Below are positions 18,076-27,033 of a stretch of DNA of 64,000 nt, piece by piece (the stretch's first letter is position 1; every line of letters begins with the position of its first letter). The translations under genes and the position numbers were made by a program. The stretch spans positions 1-64,000 of the forward strand of contig CACGLH010000005.1 of NCBI GenBank assembly GCA_902573735.1. The letters are read 5' to 3'. The notes below the pieces were generated by a model. That model was not told the DNA's origin and ran no database searches. It saw nothing but the letters and a program-made list of their open reading frames with translations. The stretch is from an uncultured Alphaproteobacteria bacterium (lineage in GTDB: Bacteria > Pseudomonadota > Alphaproteobacteria > Rhodobacterales > Rhodobacteraceae).

Positions 18076-18924
18076 TTGAATTATATCCAAAAAACAATTT
18101 TTGCTTCTTTATGGGATTACAAACAAGCTGGTATCCTTGATCCAAATACGAATAATGATGAGTATTTATTATCTCAATTATTTAGATTAAGTACTATCCA
18201 AAAAGAAAAAATAATAATTGATCAAAAAGATGATGAATATTTTCCAAATAAAAATCAGAGTAATAGTAATTCTTTTATCGAGGGGAAAAGCCAAAATGTC
18301 AAAAATTTAGAATTAATTTTGGAAGTTGAAAATTTTTCAAATACTTTCAATGATATAACTTCTCTTGAAAACGGTTTAGTTGAATTTAAAAAATTTCATT
18401 CCCTTAAGGGATCTAACAAATTTCTTTTGGGTTCTGGAAACAGAAATTCTAAAATTCTTTTTGTGTCAGAACCACCTTCTTATGAAGAAGAATTGCAACA
18501 AAAACCTTATGTAGATGAAGCTTCAAAATTATTTGAAAAAATTATTGAAGCTATGGGCTTGATCCCATTGAATAAAAGTAATTGTAATATTTTTGTTATT
18601 CCCGCTGTTCCATTTAGGATTGTTAAAACTTCTGATGATAAAGTTTCTGATTTAGAATTGATAAAACCGTTTTTGAAGAGATATATAGACATCATATCTC
18701 CTCAATATATGATTTTTGTGAGTAAGATGCCTGCAAATATTTTAGGTTTAAATGATTTTATAAGATTTGATAATAAAGAAGGTTACTTAGGTGATTATCG
18801 TGGAATTCCAACTATTGAAATAGAAAGTATTAAGTCTATGATAAATAATCCTGAGCAAAAAAGAAAAACTTGGAATAGTTTGAAATTAATAATTCAACTT
18901 ATGCAGAATGAAAATAAAAAATAA
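18076..18924 (+). CDS. Uracil-DNA glycosylase superfamily protein, degenerate
   Basis: The protein (282 residues) aligns over its length with alphaproteobacterial family 4 uracil-DNA glycosylases: an LWDYKQAGI start, NSKILFVSEPPSYEEE where GEAPGxxED is expected, a GRPFVG-like segment reduced to QKPYVDEAS, an IPAVPFR stretch for LPWRPPGNR, and KRKTWNSLKLI near the end. It has only one cysteine (residue 170), so the four Fe-S ligands are gone, and the HPAYLLR catalytic motif reads EIESIKS. Enzyme activity is doubtful. TTG start. It overlaps moaB by 17 bases. Confidence 0.7.
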   Translation: MNYIQKTIFASLWDYKQAGILDPNTNNDEYLLSQLFRLSTIQKEKIIIDQKDDEYFPNKNQSNSNSFIEGKSQNVKNLELILEVENFSNTFNDITSLENGLVEFKKFHSLKGSNKFLLGSGNRNSKILFVSEPPSYEEELQQKPYVDEASKLFEKIIEAMGLIPLNKSNCNIFVIPAVPFRIVKTSDDKVSDLELIKPFLKRYIDIISPQYMIFVSKMPANILGLNDFIRFDNKEGYLGDYRGIPTIEIESIKSMINNPEQKRKTWNSLKLIIQLMQNENKK

Positions 18925-19456
18925 AGAAAAAGAAAGACATTTTATTCCAATGGGTTTTGGTGTTTTAACTGTATCTGACAGCAGAACACTTACTAATGAT
19001 AAATCAGGTGATATTTTAGAAAATAGAATTTTAAATGCTGGTCATAATATTGTTGAAAGAGACCTTGTTAAGGATAATAAGGTAACAATAAAAAAAATAT
19101 TAAAAAAATGGATTTTAACAAAAAATCTTGATGTAATTATTTCTACAGGAGGTACTGGTCTTACGGGAAGAGATGTTACAGTTGAAGCTCACAATGATCT
19201 TTATGAAAAAAAGATAAATGCTTTTGAAATTCTTTTTACAAAAGTATCTATAGAAACAATTGGAACTTCTGCTATTCAAAGCAGAGCATGTGCAGGTGTT
19301 GTTTCTGGCACTTTTCTTTTTGCATTACCTGGTTCTCCCTCAGCATGTAAAGATGCATGGGATAAAATTTTATGTAAACAATTTGATTATAGAAATTTAC
19401 CATGTAACTTTGTGGAGATTTTGCCAAGGTTAGAGGAGCATAAAAAAAGGAAATAA
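18908..19456 (+). CDS. moaB: Molybdenum cofactor biosynthesis protein MoaB/Mog family
   Basis: MoaB/Mog proteins adenylylate molybdopterin before molybdate insertion. The 182-residue protein shows GVLTVSDSRT, STGGTGLTGRDVT (the molybdopterin-binding loop) and FALPGSPSACKDAWDKIL. It starts inside the end of the UDG-like gene, so the two are coupled. Together with moaD and moaE it shows that the organism makes molybdopterin. Confidence 0.92.
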   Translation: MKIKNKEKERHFIPMGFGVLTVSDSRTLTNDKSGDILENRILNAGHNIVERDLVKDNKVTIKKILKKWILTKNLDVIISTGGTGLTGRDVTVEAHNDLYEKKINAFEILFTKVSIETIGTSAIQSRACAGVVSGTFLFALPGSPSACKDAWDKILCKQFDYRNLPCNFVEILPRLEEHKKRK

Positions 19457-19571
19457 TTTTTTTAATTATTTGGTATTTTTAATAATTTCTACAGAATCGA
19501 TTTAATGGCTTGATTTATTGTAGTAAGGATCTATTTATTTGCATTAATTTTAATTTACCATTTGTTTCAAA

Positions 19572-21053
19572 ATGAATTTTTTATTAAGAAGTTTTCTTGG
19601 TCTGATAATACTAAGTATTACATTAGGGTTTTTAGTTTTTGGATCGTTTGTATTAATTGAGGCATTAAAAAAACGATCTGAGAAATCGGACAATAGGCGG
19701 TTTCAAAAAGAAAGAGTTTTTGCAGTAAATGTTGAAACTTTAAATAAACAAATAGCTAGTCCTAAAATATTATCATATGGTGAAATATATTCTAAGCGAA
19801 TGTTGGAAATTCGTCCCTTAGTTTCTGGTAGATTAGATTATGTATCAGAAAAGTTTGTGGAAGGTGGTTATGTAAAATCTGGTGATATTTTATTTAGATT
19901 AAATCAAAAAGACTATTTAAATGATTTGGAAATAGCTGAAATTGATTTAGAAGATACTAAAGCACAATTATCTGAAGCGATTTCAAAATTAGATTACGCA
20001 AATTTGGAATTTGAGGTTTCTGAATCTCAACTTAATTTAAGAAAAAATGCCTTAGATAGGCAAACTCAATTAGCAGAATCAGGATTAATTACTAGTTCTC
20101 AACTAGAAAATACACAACTGGCCTATTCATCATCCAAGCAACAATTTTTAAACAAGCAAAACTTAGTGAAGTCTTCGAAAAATGCAATTGACAAACTCAA
20201 AATTCAATTGAAAAGAAGATCTATTTCTATAGATAAAGCCAAAAGAAATTTAGATGAAACTGAAATTAAGGCACCTTTTGATGGGATAATCGCCTCTGTT
20301 AATATTCTACCTGGCAGTGTAATTAATAAAAATGAAAAACTAGGTACTTTATTAGATCCTAATTCATTAGAGGTAATGTTTAATTTATCTGCTAATGAAT
20401 TTGCAAGGGTAATTGATAAAGATGGAAAGTTATTAAATCTAGATATTACAGCCTATTTAAAGTTATCTAATAAAGATATTCCATTTATTGGTAAAATAGA
20501 ACGAATAAATCCTGAAATTATGAATATTGGTAGTGGAAGAAAGTTATTTGCTTCTATAAACCTTGGTGAAAATAAAACATTAAGACCTGGTGATTTTGTT
20601 GTCCTTGAAATAAAGGAACCTTCGTTAAAAAATATTACAGTTTTACCTTCTTCAGCTGTTACTATTGATGGAAAAATTTTTATACTTGATGAAGATAATA
20701 GATTAAAAGAGATAGAAGTAACCATTCTCCGAAGACAAGGGAACGAAGTAATTGTATCTGGTGCTCCAATTGAAAAAGAATATGTGATGCAAAGATCTCC
20801 TCAGCTAGGAAATGGTTTAAAAATAAAGCCTTTAAGGAAAAAAGATAGAGAAATTTCTAATTCTGTTAATTTGTCTAAAAATAATGAGTTGGTAACAATA
20901 AGCTCTGAAAAACAAAAGAAACTTATAAATATCTTAGATAAATTGGACCGCATGCCTAAAAGTGTAAAGGAAAGATTATATGAAGAAATTAATAGTGGAA
21001 AAATTAAGGCTAAAACATTGAAAAGGTTAGAAAAAAATATGGGTAATAACTAA
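19572..21053 (+). CDS. RND efflux periplasmic adaptor subunit (HlyD/AcrA family)
   Basis: Membrane-fusion protein of 493 residues. One N-terminal membrane segment is at about residues 5-30, followed by the first lipoyl half (SGRLDYVSEKFVEGGYVKSGD), a long coiled-coil hairpin at about 110-220, the second lipoyl half (IKAPFDGIIASVNILPGSVI) and a beta-barrel domain. The C-terminus has an extra 80-odd charged residues beyond the usual adaptor. Its last base is the first base of the RND pump gene, so they form one unit. No outer-membrane factor or local regulator is visible. Confidence 0.92.
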   Translation: MNFLLRSFLGLIILSITLGFLVFGSFVLIEALKKRSEKSDNRRFQKERVFAVNVETLNKQIASPKILSYGEIYSKRMLEIRPLVSGRLDYVSEKFVEGGYVKSGDILFRLNQKDYLNDLEIAEIDLEDTKAQLSEAISKLDYANLEFEVSESQLNLRKNALDRQTQLAESGLITSSQLENTQLAYSSSKQQFLNKQNLVKSSKNAIDKLKIQLKRRSISIDKAKRNLDETEIKAPFDGIIASVNILPGSVINKNEKLGTLLDPNSLEVMFNLSANEFARVIDKDGKLLNLDITAYLKLSNKDIPFIGKIERINPEIMNIGSGRKLFASINLGENKTLRPGDFVVLEIKEPSLKNITVLPSSAVTIDGKIFILDEDNRLKEIEVTILRRQGNEVIVSGAPIEKEYVMQRSPQLGNGLKIKPLRKKDREISNSVNLSKNNELVTISSEKQKKLINILDKLDRMPKSVKERLYEEINSGKIKAKTLKRLEKNMGNN

Positions 21054-24000
21054 TGGAATTTTTAAAAAAATCTATTTCTTCTAAATATATAAGTTATTTT
21101 GCCAGACATAATACTGCTGCAAACTTAATATTTGTTTTAATGATAGTTTTAGGATTATTTGCAATTAAAAATATAAGGTCCCAATTTTTTCCCGACGTTC
21201 CCATAGAAAAAATAAATATTGGAGTAAAGTGGGTTGGTGCTGGTCCTGAAGAAATTGATGATGGAATTGTATCTCTAATAGAGGCTCCATTACTAGGAAT
21301 AGATAGTGTTGAACAAATTATCTCCTCTTCTAGTGAAGGTAATGCTAGAATTTATTTGGATTTTAAGCCTGGTACTGATATGTCAAAGGCAAAAGAAGAG
21401 GTTCAAACAGCTTTAGATTCAGTTCAAAATCTACCTGAAGCTTCTGAAATCCCTACTATTAAAAAAATATCTTGGAGTGATAGAGTTTCTGATGTTGTAA
21501 TTTCGGGTCCTCTAGAGATTGAACAATTGGCTATTTTAGCAGATGAATATGTCAGCAAACTATATAGGAAGGGAATTAGTAATACTCAAATTATGGGTGT
21601 TAGTGCCCCAATTATTAAGGTTAGTGTTCCATCAATAAATTTGGTTCAATATAAATTACCCTTAAATCACTTAGCCAAAGTCATTGCATCAGAAGTGGAT
21701 ATTGATCCTACTGGTGAGGTAGGAAATTCAAATAGGGTAAGGAGTGGATTTTCCAAAAGGTCAATTGAGGATATAGGAAATATTGTAATAAGACTGCCAA
21801 ATTCACAGAAAGAGATTTTTTTAAGAGACATATCTAATATCTATTTCGATAATATATCCCAAAACCGAGAATATTTTTCTAATGGACATAAAGCAATTGT
21901 AGTGAGGATTAACCGATTTGCTCAAGATGATGCTATAGAAATCCAAAAAAATGTTGAAAAAATAACAGAGGAATTTAAAAGTTCTCTTCCTAATGGTGCA
22001 GAGATAGTTCTATCCAAAACTAGAGCAGATGCTATATCAAATCGCCTTGAAATTTTATTACGTAACGGTTTACAAGGTTTAGCTTTAGTCTTAATTCTTT
22101 TGTTTGTTTTTCTAAGTGCGAGAACTGCCTTTTGGGTTGCCGCAGGAATTCCAGCTGCTCTATTTGCCGCCATTGGAATAATGTTTATATCTGGATTAAC
22201 TATAAACATGATTTCTCTTTTTGCGCTTATTATTTGTTTGGGTATTGTAGTGGATGATGCAATTGTTGTTGGAGAGCATGCTGATTTTAGATTGAGAAGA
22301 TTGGGAGAAAATCCTGAAGAGGCAGCAGAACGTGGTGCTACTAGAATGGCATTACCAGTATTTACTGCCACCATAACTACTGTAATAGCTTTTGCTGGTT
22401 TAGTTGTTGTTGGTGGTAGATTTGGTAGTTTAATAGCAGATATTCCATTTACAGTAATTGCAGTTTTAATGGCCTCACTTTTAGAATGTTTTTTAGTGTT
22501 ACCCAATCATATGGCTCATGCCCTTAGACAAAAAGTTTTGAAAAAGAAATGGTATGACTGGCCATCAGACAAATTTAATATAGTATTTAGAATTTTCCGA
22601 GAAAATTTATTTCGTCCTTTTACAAAATATGTAATGAAACTTCGATATCCTGTCTTAAGTCTTTCAATTTTTCTTTTTATAGTTAGTACTGCGCTTTTAA
22701 TATCAGGTGAGATAAAGTGGAGGTTCTTTGATGCACCAGAGAGGGGAGGATTCACAGGTAATATTGCCATGTTACCAGGATCTAGTAGATCTGATACAAA
22801 AGAAATGCTAGATGAAATGATTAGAGCAGTTAATTCAGTTTCACTAGAATATGAAAAAGAGTATGGTCTTAATCCTTTAAAGTTTTCCATAAGTCAGCTT
22901 GGAGGAAATTCAGGAAGAGGAATTTCAGGAGCCAAAAATAAAGATCCTGAAATGTTGGGAGCAGTTTCAGTTGAGCTTATTGATGCTGATTTGAGGCCTT
23001 ATTCGTCCTATGCTCTATTAGGTAGAATTCAAGATGAAATAATTAGACATCCTTTATTGGAAACTTTAAGTTTTCGAAATTGGACTTCTGGACCTGGAGG
23101 AGACAGTTTATCAATTGATTTATTAGGTTTTGATGTGGAAAATCTTAAAAATGCTTCTGTCTATTTTCAAAATCAGATAATAAATTATCCTGAAATTACA
23201 GGTTTAGAAGATACACAATCTTATGATAAAAATGAATTGATTTTACAATTAACAGCTAGAGGTATTGCACTTGGATTTGATATTGATAATTTAGGAAAAC
23301 AGCTTTATCAGCAGTTAAACGGTATAGAAGCTGTGAGTTTTCCATTTCGAAACCGTTCATCAAAAATTATTATAGAATTACCAGAAGAAGAGATAAAGGC
23401 GGATTTTCTTGAAAAAGTAAATCTAGTGAGTCCAGAGGGAGAATATATTAGACTATCAGACATTGTTTATGTTACATCCAAATTTGGTTTTTCATCTATT
23501 TCAAGAGAAAATGGATTGAGAAAGATTTCAATCACTGGAGAAATTTCTGAAGATGATCCAACTCGTGCAATTGAGATAACGGATATAATAAAAGAAAATA
23601 TTCTTCCTGATGTAAAAGAGAGATTTGGTGTAGAGGTTAATTTAAGTGGTCTGTTTAAACAAGAAAGAGAATTTTTAAATGATGCATTAATTGGATTTCT
23701 ATTATGTCTAGTTGGTATTTACTTAGCACTAGCATGGGTATTTGCTAGTTGGTCACGTCCTATCGTTGTTATGTCTATTATTCCATTTGGTCTTATTGGT
23801 ACCCTATGGGGTCATTATTTATGGGGAATTAATTTATCTATGTTCTCAATTATTGGTTTAATTGGTATGACTGGGATAATTATTAATGACTCAATTGTTT
23901 TAGTTTCGACAATAGATGAATATTCAAAGACTAGGGGTTTAAAACCTGCAATAGTTGATGCTATATGTGATAGACTCAGACCAGTTTTACTAACGACCTT

Positions 24001-24424
24001 AACTACTGTTTTAGGTTTAATGCCACTCCTTTTTGAGACATCAAAAGACGCACAATTTTTAAAACCCACTATTGTAACATTAGTATATGGTCTAGGTTTT
24101 GGGATGTTAATTGTACTTTTTTTGGTGCCATCTATTGTTTTAATTCAAAAAGATTTTTCTGACTTAGTTAATTCTTTTAAAAGAATATTTTTAACAAAAA
24201 GAACATCTTTGCTCATTAAGTTTATATATACATTCTCTCTTATCTCAATGTCTTTGGTTGTTTTTCTTATGATTACACTTTTAACTAGAACTAATTTTGA
24301 TTTTTTTAATTTTCAAAACTTTTCATATGTACTATTTTGTGCTTTTTTCATTTTTATCTTATCAGCACTGCTCATTATTTTATTTTTCCCCTCTAAAGTT
24401 ATAAAAAAACTTAATTCTAATTAA
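21053..24424 (+). CDS. RND family efflux transporter permease subunit
   Basis: Inner-membrane proton-driven pump of 1123 residues. The two-half RND plan is visible: a first membrane segment at about 20-40, a large periplasmic domain (QFFPDVPIEKINI, AGPEEIDDGI), then the TM4 motif GIVVDDAIVVGEHAD with the proton-carrying aspartates, and a second half with GMTGIIINDSIVLVSTIDEY. The C-terminus has two extra hydrophobic segments after the usual last helix, making it about 80 residues longer than AcrB-like proteins. Substrate unknown. It converges on the DsbD-domain gene with 8 bases of overlap. Confidence 0.94.
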   Translation: MEFLKKSISSKYISYFARHNTAANLIFVLMIVLGLFAIKNIRSQFFPDVPIEKINIGVKWVGAGPEEIDDGIVSLIEAPLLGIDSVEQIISSSSEGNARIYLDFKPGTDMSKAKEEVQTALDSVQNLPEASEIPTIKKISWSDRVSDVVISGPLEIEQLAILADEYVSKLYRKGISNTQIMGVSAPIIKVSVPSINLVQYKLPLNHLAKVIASEVDIDPTGEVGNSNRVRSGFSKRSIEDIGNIVIRLPNSQKEIFLRDISNIYFDNISQNREYFSNGHKAIVVRINRFAQDDAIEIQKNVEKITEEFKSSLPNGAEIVLSKTRADAISNRLEILLRNGLQGLALVLILLFVFLSARTAFWVAAGIPAALFAAIGIMFISGLTINMISLFALIICLGIVVDDAIVVGEHADFRLRRLGENPEEAAERGATRMALPVFTATITTVIAFAGLVVVGGRFGSLIADIPFTVIAVLMASLLECFLVLPNHMAHALRQKVLKKKWYDWPSDKFNIVFRIFRENLFRPFTKYVMKLRYPVLSLSIFLFIVSTALLISGEIKWRFFDAPERGGFTGNIAMLPGSSRSDTKEMLDEMIRAVNSVSLEYEKEYGLNPLKFSISQLGGNSGRGISGAKNKDPEMLGAVSVELIDADLRPYSSYALLGRIQDEIIRHPLLETLSFRNWTSGPGGDSLSIDLLGFDVENLKNASVYFQNQIINYPEITGLEDTQSYDKNELILQLTARGIALGFDIDNLGKQLYQQLNGIEAVSFPFRNRSSKIIIELPEEEIKADFLEKVNLVSPEGEYIRLSDIVYVTSKFGFSSISRENGLRKISITGEISEDDPTRAIEITDIIKENILPDVKERFGVEVNLSGLFKQEREFLNDALIGFLLCLVGIYLALAWVFASWSRPIVVMSIIPFGLIGTLWGHYLWGINLSMFSIIGLIGMTGIIINDSIVLVSTIDEYSKTRGLKPAIVDAICDRLRPVLLTTLTTVLGLMPLLFETSKDAQFLKPTIVTLVYGLGFGMLIVLFLVPSIVLIQKDFSDLVNSFKRIFLTKRTSLLIKFIYTFSLISMSLVVFLMITLLTRTNFDFFNFQNFSYVLFCAFFIFILSALLIILFFPSKVIKKLNSN

Positions 24425-25283
24425 TAGGTGATTTACATCCTATTTGTTGAAACCCCCCGCTTCTAGTGATTATTGTATATTTAATTTTACTTTTATCTAA
24501 AAAAAAGTTGTTATCTTCGAAAGAATTAATAATAGATATAAATTCAAAACTTTCATTATTTTTTTTAATTTCTGAAAACCAGATTTGACCATCTAAATGT
24601 TCTAAAATAAGTTGATCTATTGTATTATTATTTGAAAAAAAATTTCCATCAAATTTTGATATAAGATTGATTTTATTGTTATTTTTTTTTACTTCACATT
24701 CAATTAAGTTTTCTGTATTAGAGAGATCTAGGGGCACCTTTTCTAAAGAATTTGATACTAATTTGTTTTTTAATTCATTAGTTTTTAATGCGTCTTTACT
24801 GTTTATTATAAATTTAATGGGAATACATATTTCATCACAAAAACCCATTATAAAATCAAGTTTAAAGTCTATATTTTTATTATTTTTTTCTTTATAAAAA
24901 AAAATAGGTAAGATTAATTCTTTTTTATAGCCATTAATTACTGAACCATTTTCATAAAAAACTTGAGGAGTTGGCCATGATATTTCAATTTTCTTTAAAT
25001 TCTTACTTTCTATAATCTTGTATTCTGGTGAAAACCCAGAATCACCTGGATATTTCCAGTATGTTTTCCAATTTTTTTGCATTCGTATAAATAACGCATA
25101 TAAAGTTGCATCTTTACTGTCCCATGCTTTTAAAAAAGATATGTCAACATTTTCATCTTGATAGAAATTCGTCTTTTGATTTCCAAAACTACTAGAAGTA
25201 AAATGAGAAAGAGTAAATATTAGGAGTAAAAATGTAACCAATAGATTTTTAGATATTGTTATTACTGAATAATTATTATCCAT
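24417..25283 (-). CDS. DsbD N-terminal domain-containing periplasmic protein
   Basis: A 288-residue protein with an N-terminal hydrophobic signal or anchor (residues about 10-32) and an immunoglobulin-like DsbD-alpha domain: KNWKTYWKYPGDSGFSPEY, ISWPTPQVFYENGSVINGYK, and GFCDEICIPIK with the cysteine pair. The membrane and thioredoxin domains of full DsbD/ScsB are absent, so it is a stand-alone domain. In other alphaproteobacteria a similar gene lies next to yqgE, as here (76 bases apart, divergent). A role in periplasmic thiol-disulfide exchange is inferred; a membrane partner would be needed. Confidence 0.8.
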   Translation of the reverse strand: MDNNYSVITISKNLLVTFLLLIFTLSHFTSSSFGNQKTNFYQDENVDISFLKAWDSKDATLYALFIRMQKNWKTYWKYPGDSGFSPEYKIIESKNLKKIEISWPTPQVFYENGSVINGYKKELILPIFFYKEKNNKNIDFKLDFIMGFCDEICIPIKFIINSKDALKTNELKNKLVSNSLEKVPLDLSNTENLIECEVKKNNNKINLISKFDGNFFSNNNTIDQLILEHLDGQIWFSEIKKNNESFEFISIINSFEDNNFFLDKSKIKYTIITRSGGFQQIGCKSPIN

Positions 25284-25358
25284 AAAACATTTCCTTTTTT
25301 TTTGAAATTTAAGTCTTAAATAATTATATGCAACTATTATATCAACTAGTTCAAAAAT

Positions 25359-25967
25359 ATGCCTGAAAGTAAAATTTTGAGTGATTACGCCGATAGAAAA
25401 ATCATAAATGGGTTTTTTAAAGGATCTCTTCTAGTATCTACCCCAGATATTTTAGACCCAAGATTTAGTAGATCTGTAATTTATTTAATTTCTCATAATG
25501 AGAAAGGTGCCATGGGTTTTATTATAAATAAACCTATTGATGATATTCAGCTAAGTGATATTATTAAAATAGAAAAGTCAAATAAAAATTTAGCTATTCA
25601 AAAAAAACACACTGTTTTTTTTGGTGGACCAGTTGAGTTTAAAAGTGGTTTTTTATTACATTCAACTGAATATGAAATTAAGAATACTTCTTTAAGAATT
25701 GATGATAATTTTTGTTTGACTAATGATACTAAAGCACTCGCTGATATATTTGAAGGAAATGGTCCTGTTTCAAGTTTATTTATGCTAGGTTATGCTGGAT
25801 GGTATCCTGGACAATTAGAAAAAGAAATCATGGAAGATTCTTGGTTAGTTGTAAATGCAGATCCTAAATTAGTATTTAATAAAAATCATTCGCAAAAATA
25901 TAATCTTTGTCTTAAATTACTTGGTATTGAAAATGCTTATTTTTCAAGTGATTGTGGAAAAGCTTGA
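25359..25967 (+). CDS. YqgE/AlgH family protein
   Basis: A 202-residue YqgE/AlgH protein. Hallmarks are KGSLLVSTPDILDPRFSRSVIYL, GAMGFIINKP, VFFGGPVEFKSGFLLHS and LGYAGWYPGQLEKEI. The family's biochemical role is uncertain; AlgH in pseudomonads was linked to regulation. It is divergent from the DsbD-domain gene and converges on the Sua5 gene 10 bases downstream. Confidence 0.93.
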   Translation: MPESKILSDYADRKIINGFFKGSLLVSTPDILDPRFSRSVIYLISHNEKGAMGFIINKPIDDIQLSDIIKIEKSNKNLAIQKKHTVFFGGPVEFKSGFLLHSTEYEIKNTSLRIDDNFCLTNDTKALADIFEGNGPVSSLFMLGYAGWYPGQLEKEIMEDSWLVVNADPKLVFNKNHSQKYNLCLKLLGIENAYFSSDCGKA

Positions 25968-25977
25968 TAGTTTTTGT

Positions 25978-26952
25978 CTAATTACTTGCCCGTTTAAGCC
26001 TATCATTAATTGCAATTCCAATCCCTTTATTTGGTATATGATTAATAGCTATCGATTTACTATTATTTACTAATGCTAATTCATCTAAATCAGCAAGAGA
26101 ACTGTAAAGATTCATTGCCGCTTCATTAAGATCAAATACTTCTGAAAGACTAATTCCAATTGTATTTTTTGGCAATGGCCCAAATGATAGTAATAACTCA
26201 TTTTTATTAGGTTTTTCTACGTTCATTCGTAATGGTGTATTAGGTTGATAATGTGATTTTAGTTGGCCTGGTGATATTATTTTATTTTTACTTTTATTTT
26301 TTTCTAAGATATAATTATTTTCTAGAAAAGTTTCTTCCGTTATTTTCCCCGGCCTAAGAATAGATAAGTTATTATTTTCTATATTAATTATGGTGCTTTC
26401 TAATCCAATTGGACACGGCCCACCGTCTATAATAGCATCAATTTTTCCTGAAAAAGAGGATAAGACATCTTCAAACCTTGTTAAAGTCAACTTACCTGAA
26501 AAATTTGCAGATGGGCATGCTATTGGTAAATTACTTTTTTTAAGCAAATTCCTAAATACTGGATGCGCAGGAACTCTTACTGCTATTGTCGACAGTCCTG
26601 CTAATGCATTTTTAGCAATTTTATATTTACTTTTATTTTTCTTATTTAGAATTAATGTAAGAGGACCAGGCCAAAACTTTGATGATAAATCTTGAGCAAT
26701 TTCATTTTCTTCAGCAATTTCAAAAACATTCATTTTATCAATATGTATTATAAGTGGATTTATAGCAGGTCTACCCTTTACTTTAAAAATTAATTCTACT
26801 GCTCTAGCATTTGTGGCATCTGCTCCAAGCCCATAAACCGTTTCTGTTGGCAAAGCTACCAAGCCTCCTGATTTTATTATTGTGGAGGCTCTATCAATAC
26901 CATCATCATCATTTGATAAAATTTCAGTTTTTTTAATTTTAGAAATATTCAA
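25978..26952 (-). CDS. L-threonylcarbamoyladenylate synthase (Sua5/TsaC)
   Basis: This enzyme forms threonylcarbamoyl-AMP for the t6A37 modification of tRNAs that read ANN codons. The YrdC domain carries GGLVALPTETVYGLGADA, VKGRPAINPLIIHI, WPGPLTLIL and CPSANFSG; a C-terminal Sua5 domain follows (GQLKSHYQPNTPL), so it is the long Sua5 type rather than short TsaC. I chose TTG at 26950-26952, seven bases after AAAGGA; a TTG at 27003 would add 17 residues with no family match. Confidence 0.92.
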   Translation of the reverse strand: MNISKIKKTEILSNDDDGIDRASTIIKSGGLVALPTETVYGLGADATNARAVELIFKVKGRPAINPLIIHIDKMNVFEIAEENEIAQDLSSKFWPGPLTLILNKKNKSKYKIAKNALAGLSTIAVRVPAHPVFRNLLKKSNLPIACPSANFSGKLTLTRFEDVLSSFSGKIDAIIDGGPCPIGLESTIINIENNNLSILRPGKITEETFLENNYILEKNKSKNKIISPGQLKSHYQPNTPLRMNVEKPNKNELLLSFGPLPKNTIGISLSEVFDLNEAAMNLYSSLADLDELALVNNSKSIAINHIPNKGIGIAINDRLKRASN

Positions 26953-27033
26953 TTGAAATTTTCCTTTTTTTGAGAAATATATAAGCTTAATACGTTTGAT
27001 CAACCATTATCATTCAAAATTAAGGTAAATATA

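Noticed and set aside
21922-22506. A 194-codon minus-strand frame
   Set aside because: It is antisense to the RND pump gene, with Ala/Ile/Thr-rich sequence typical of a shadow frame.
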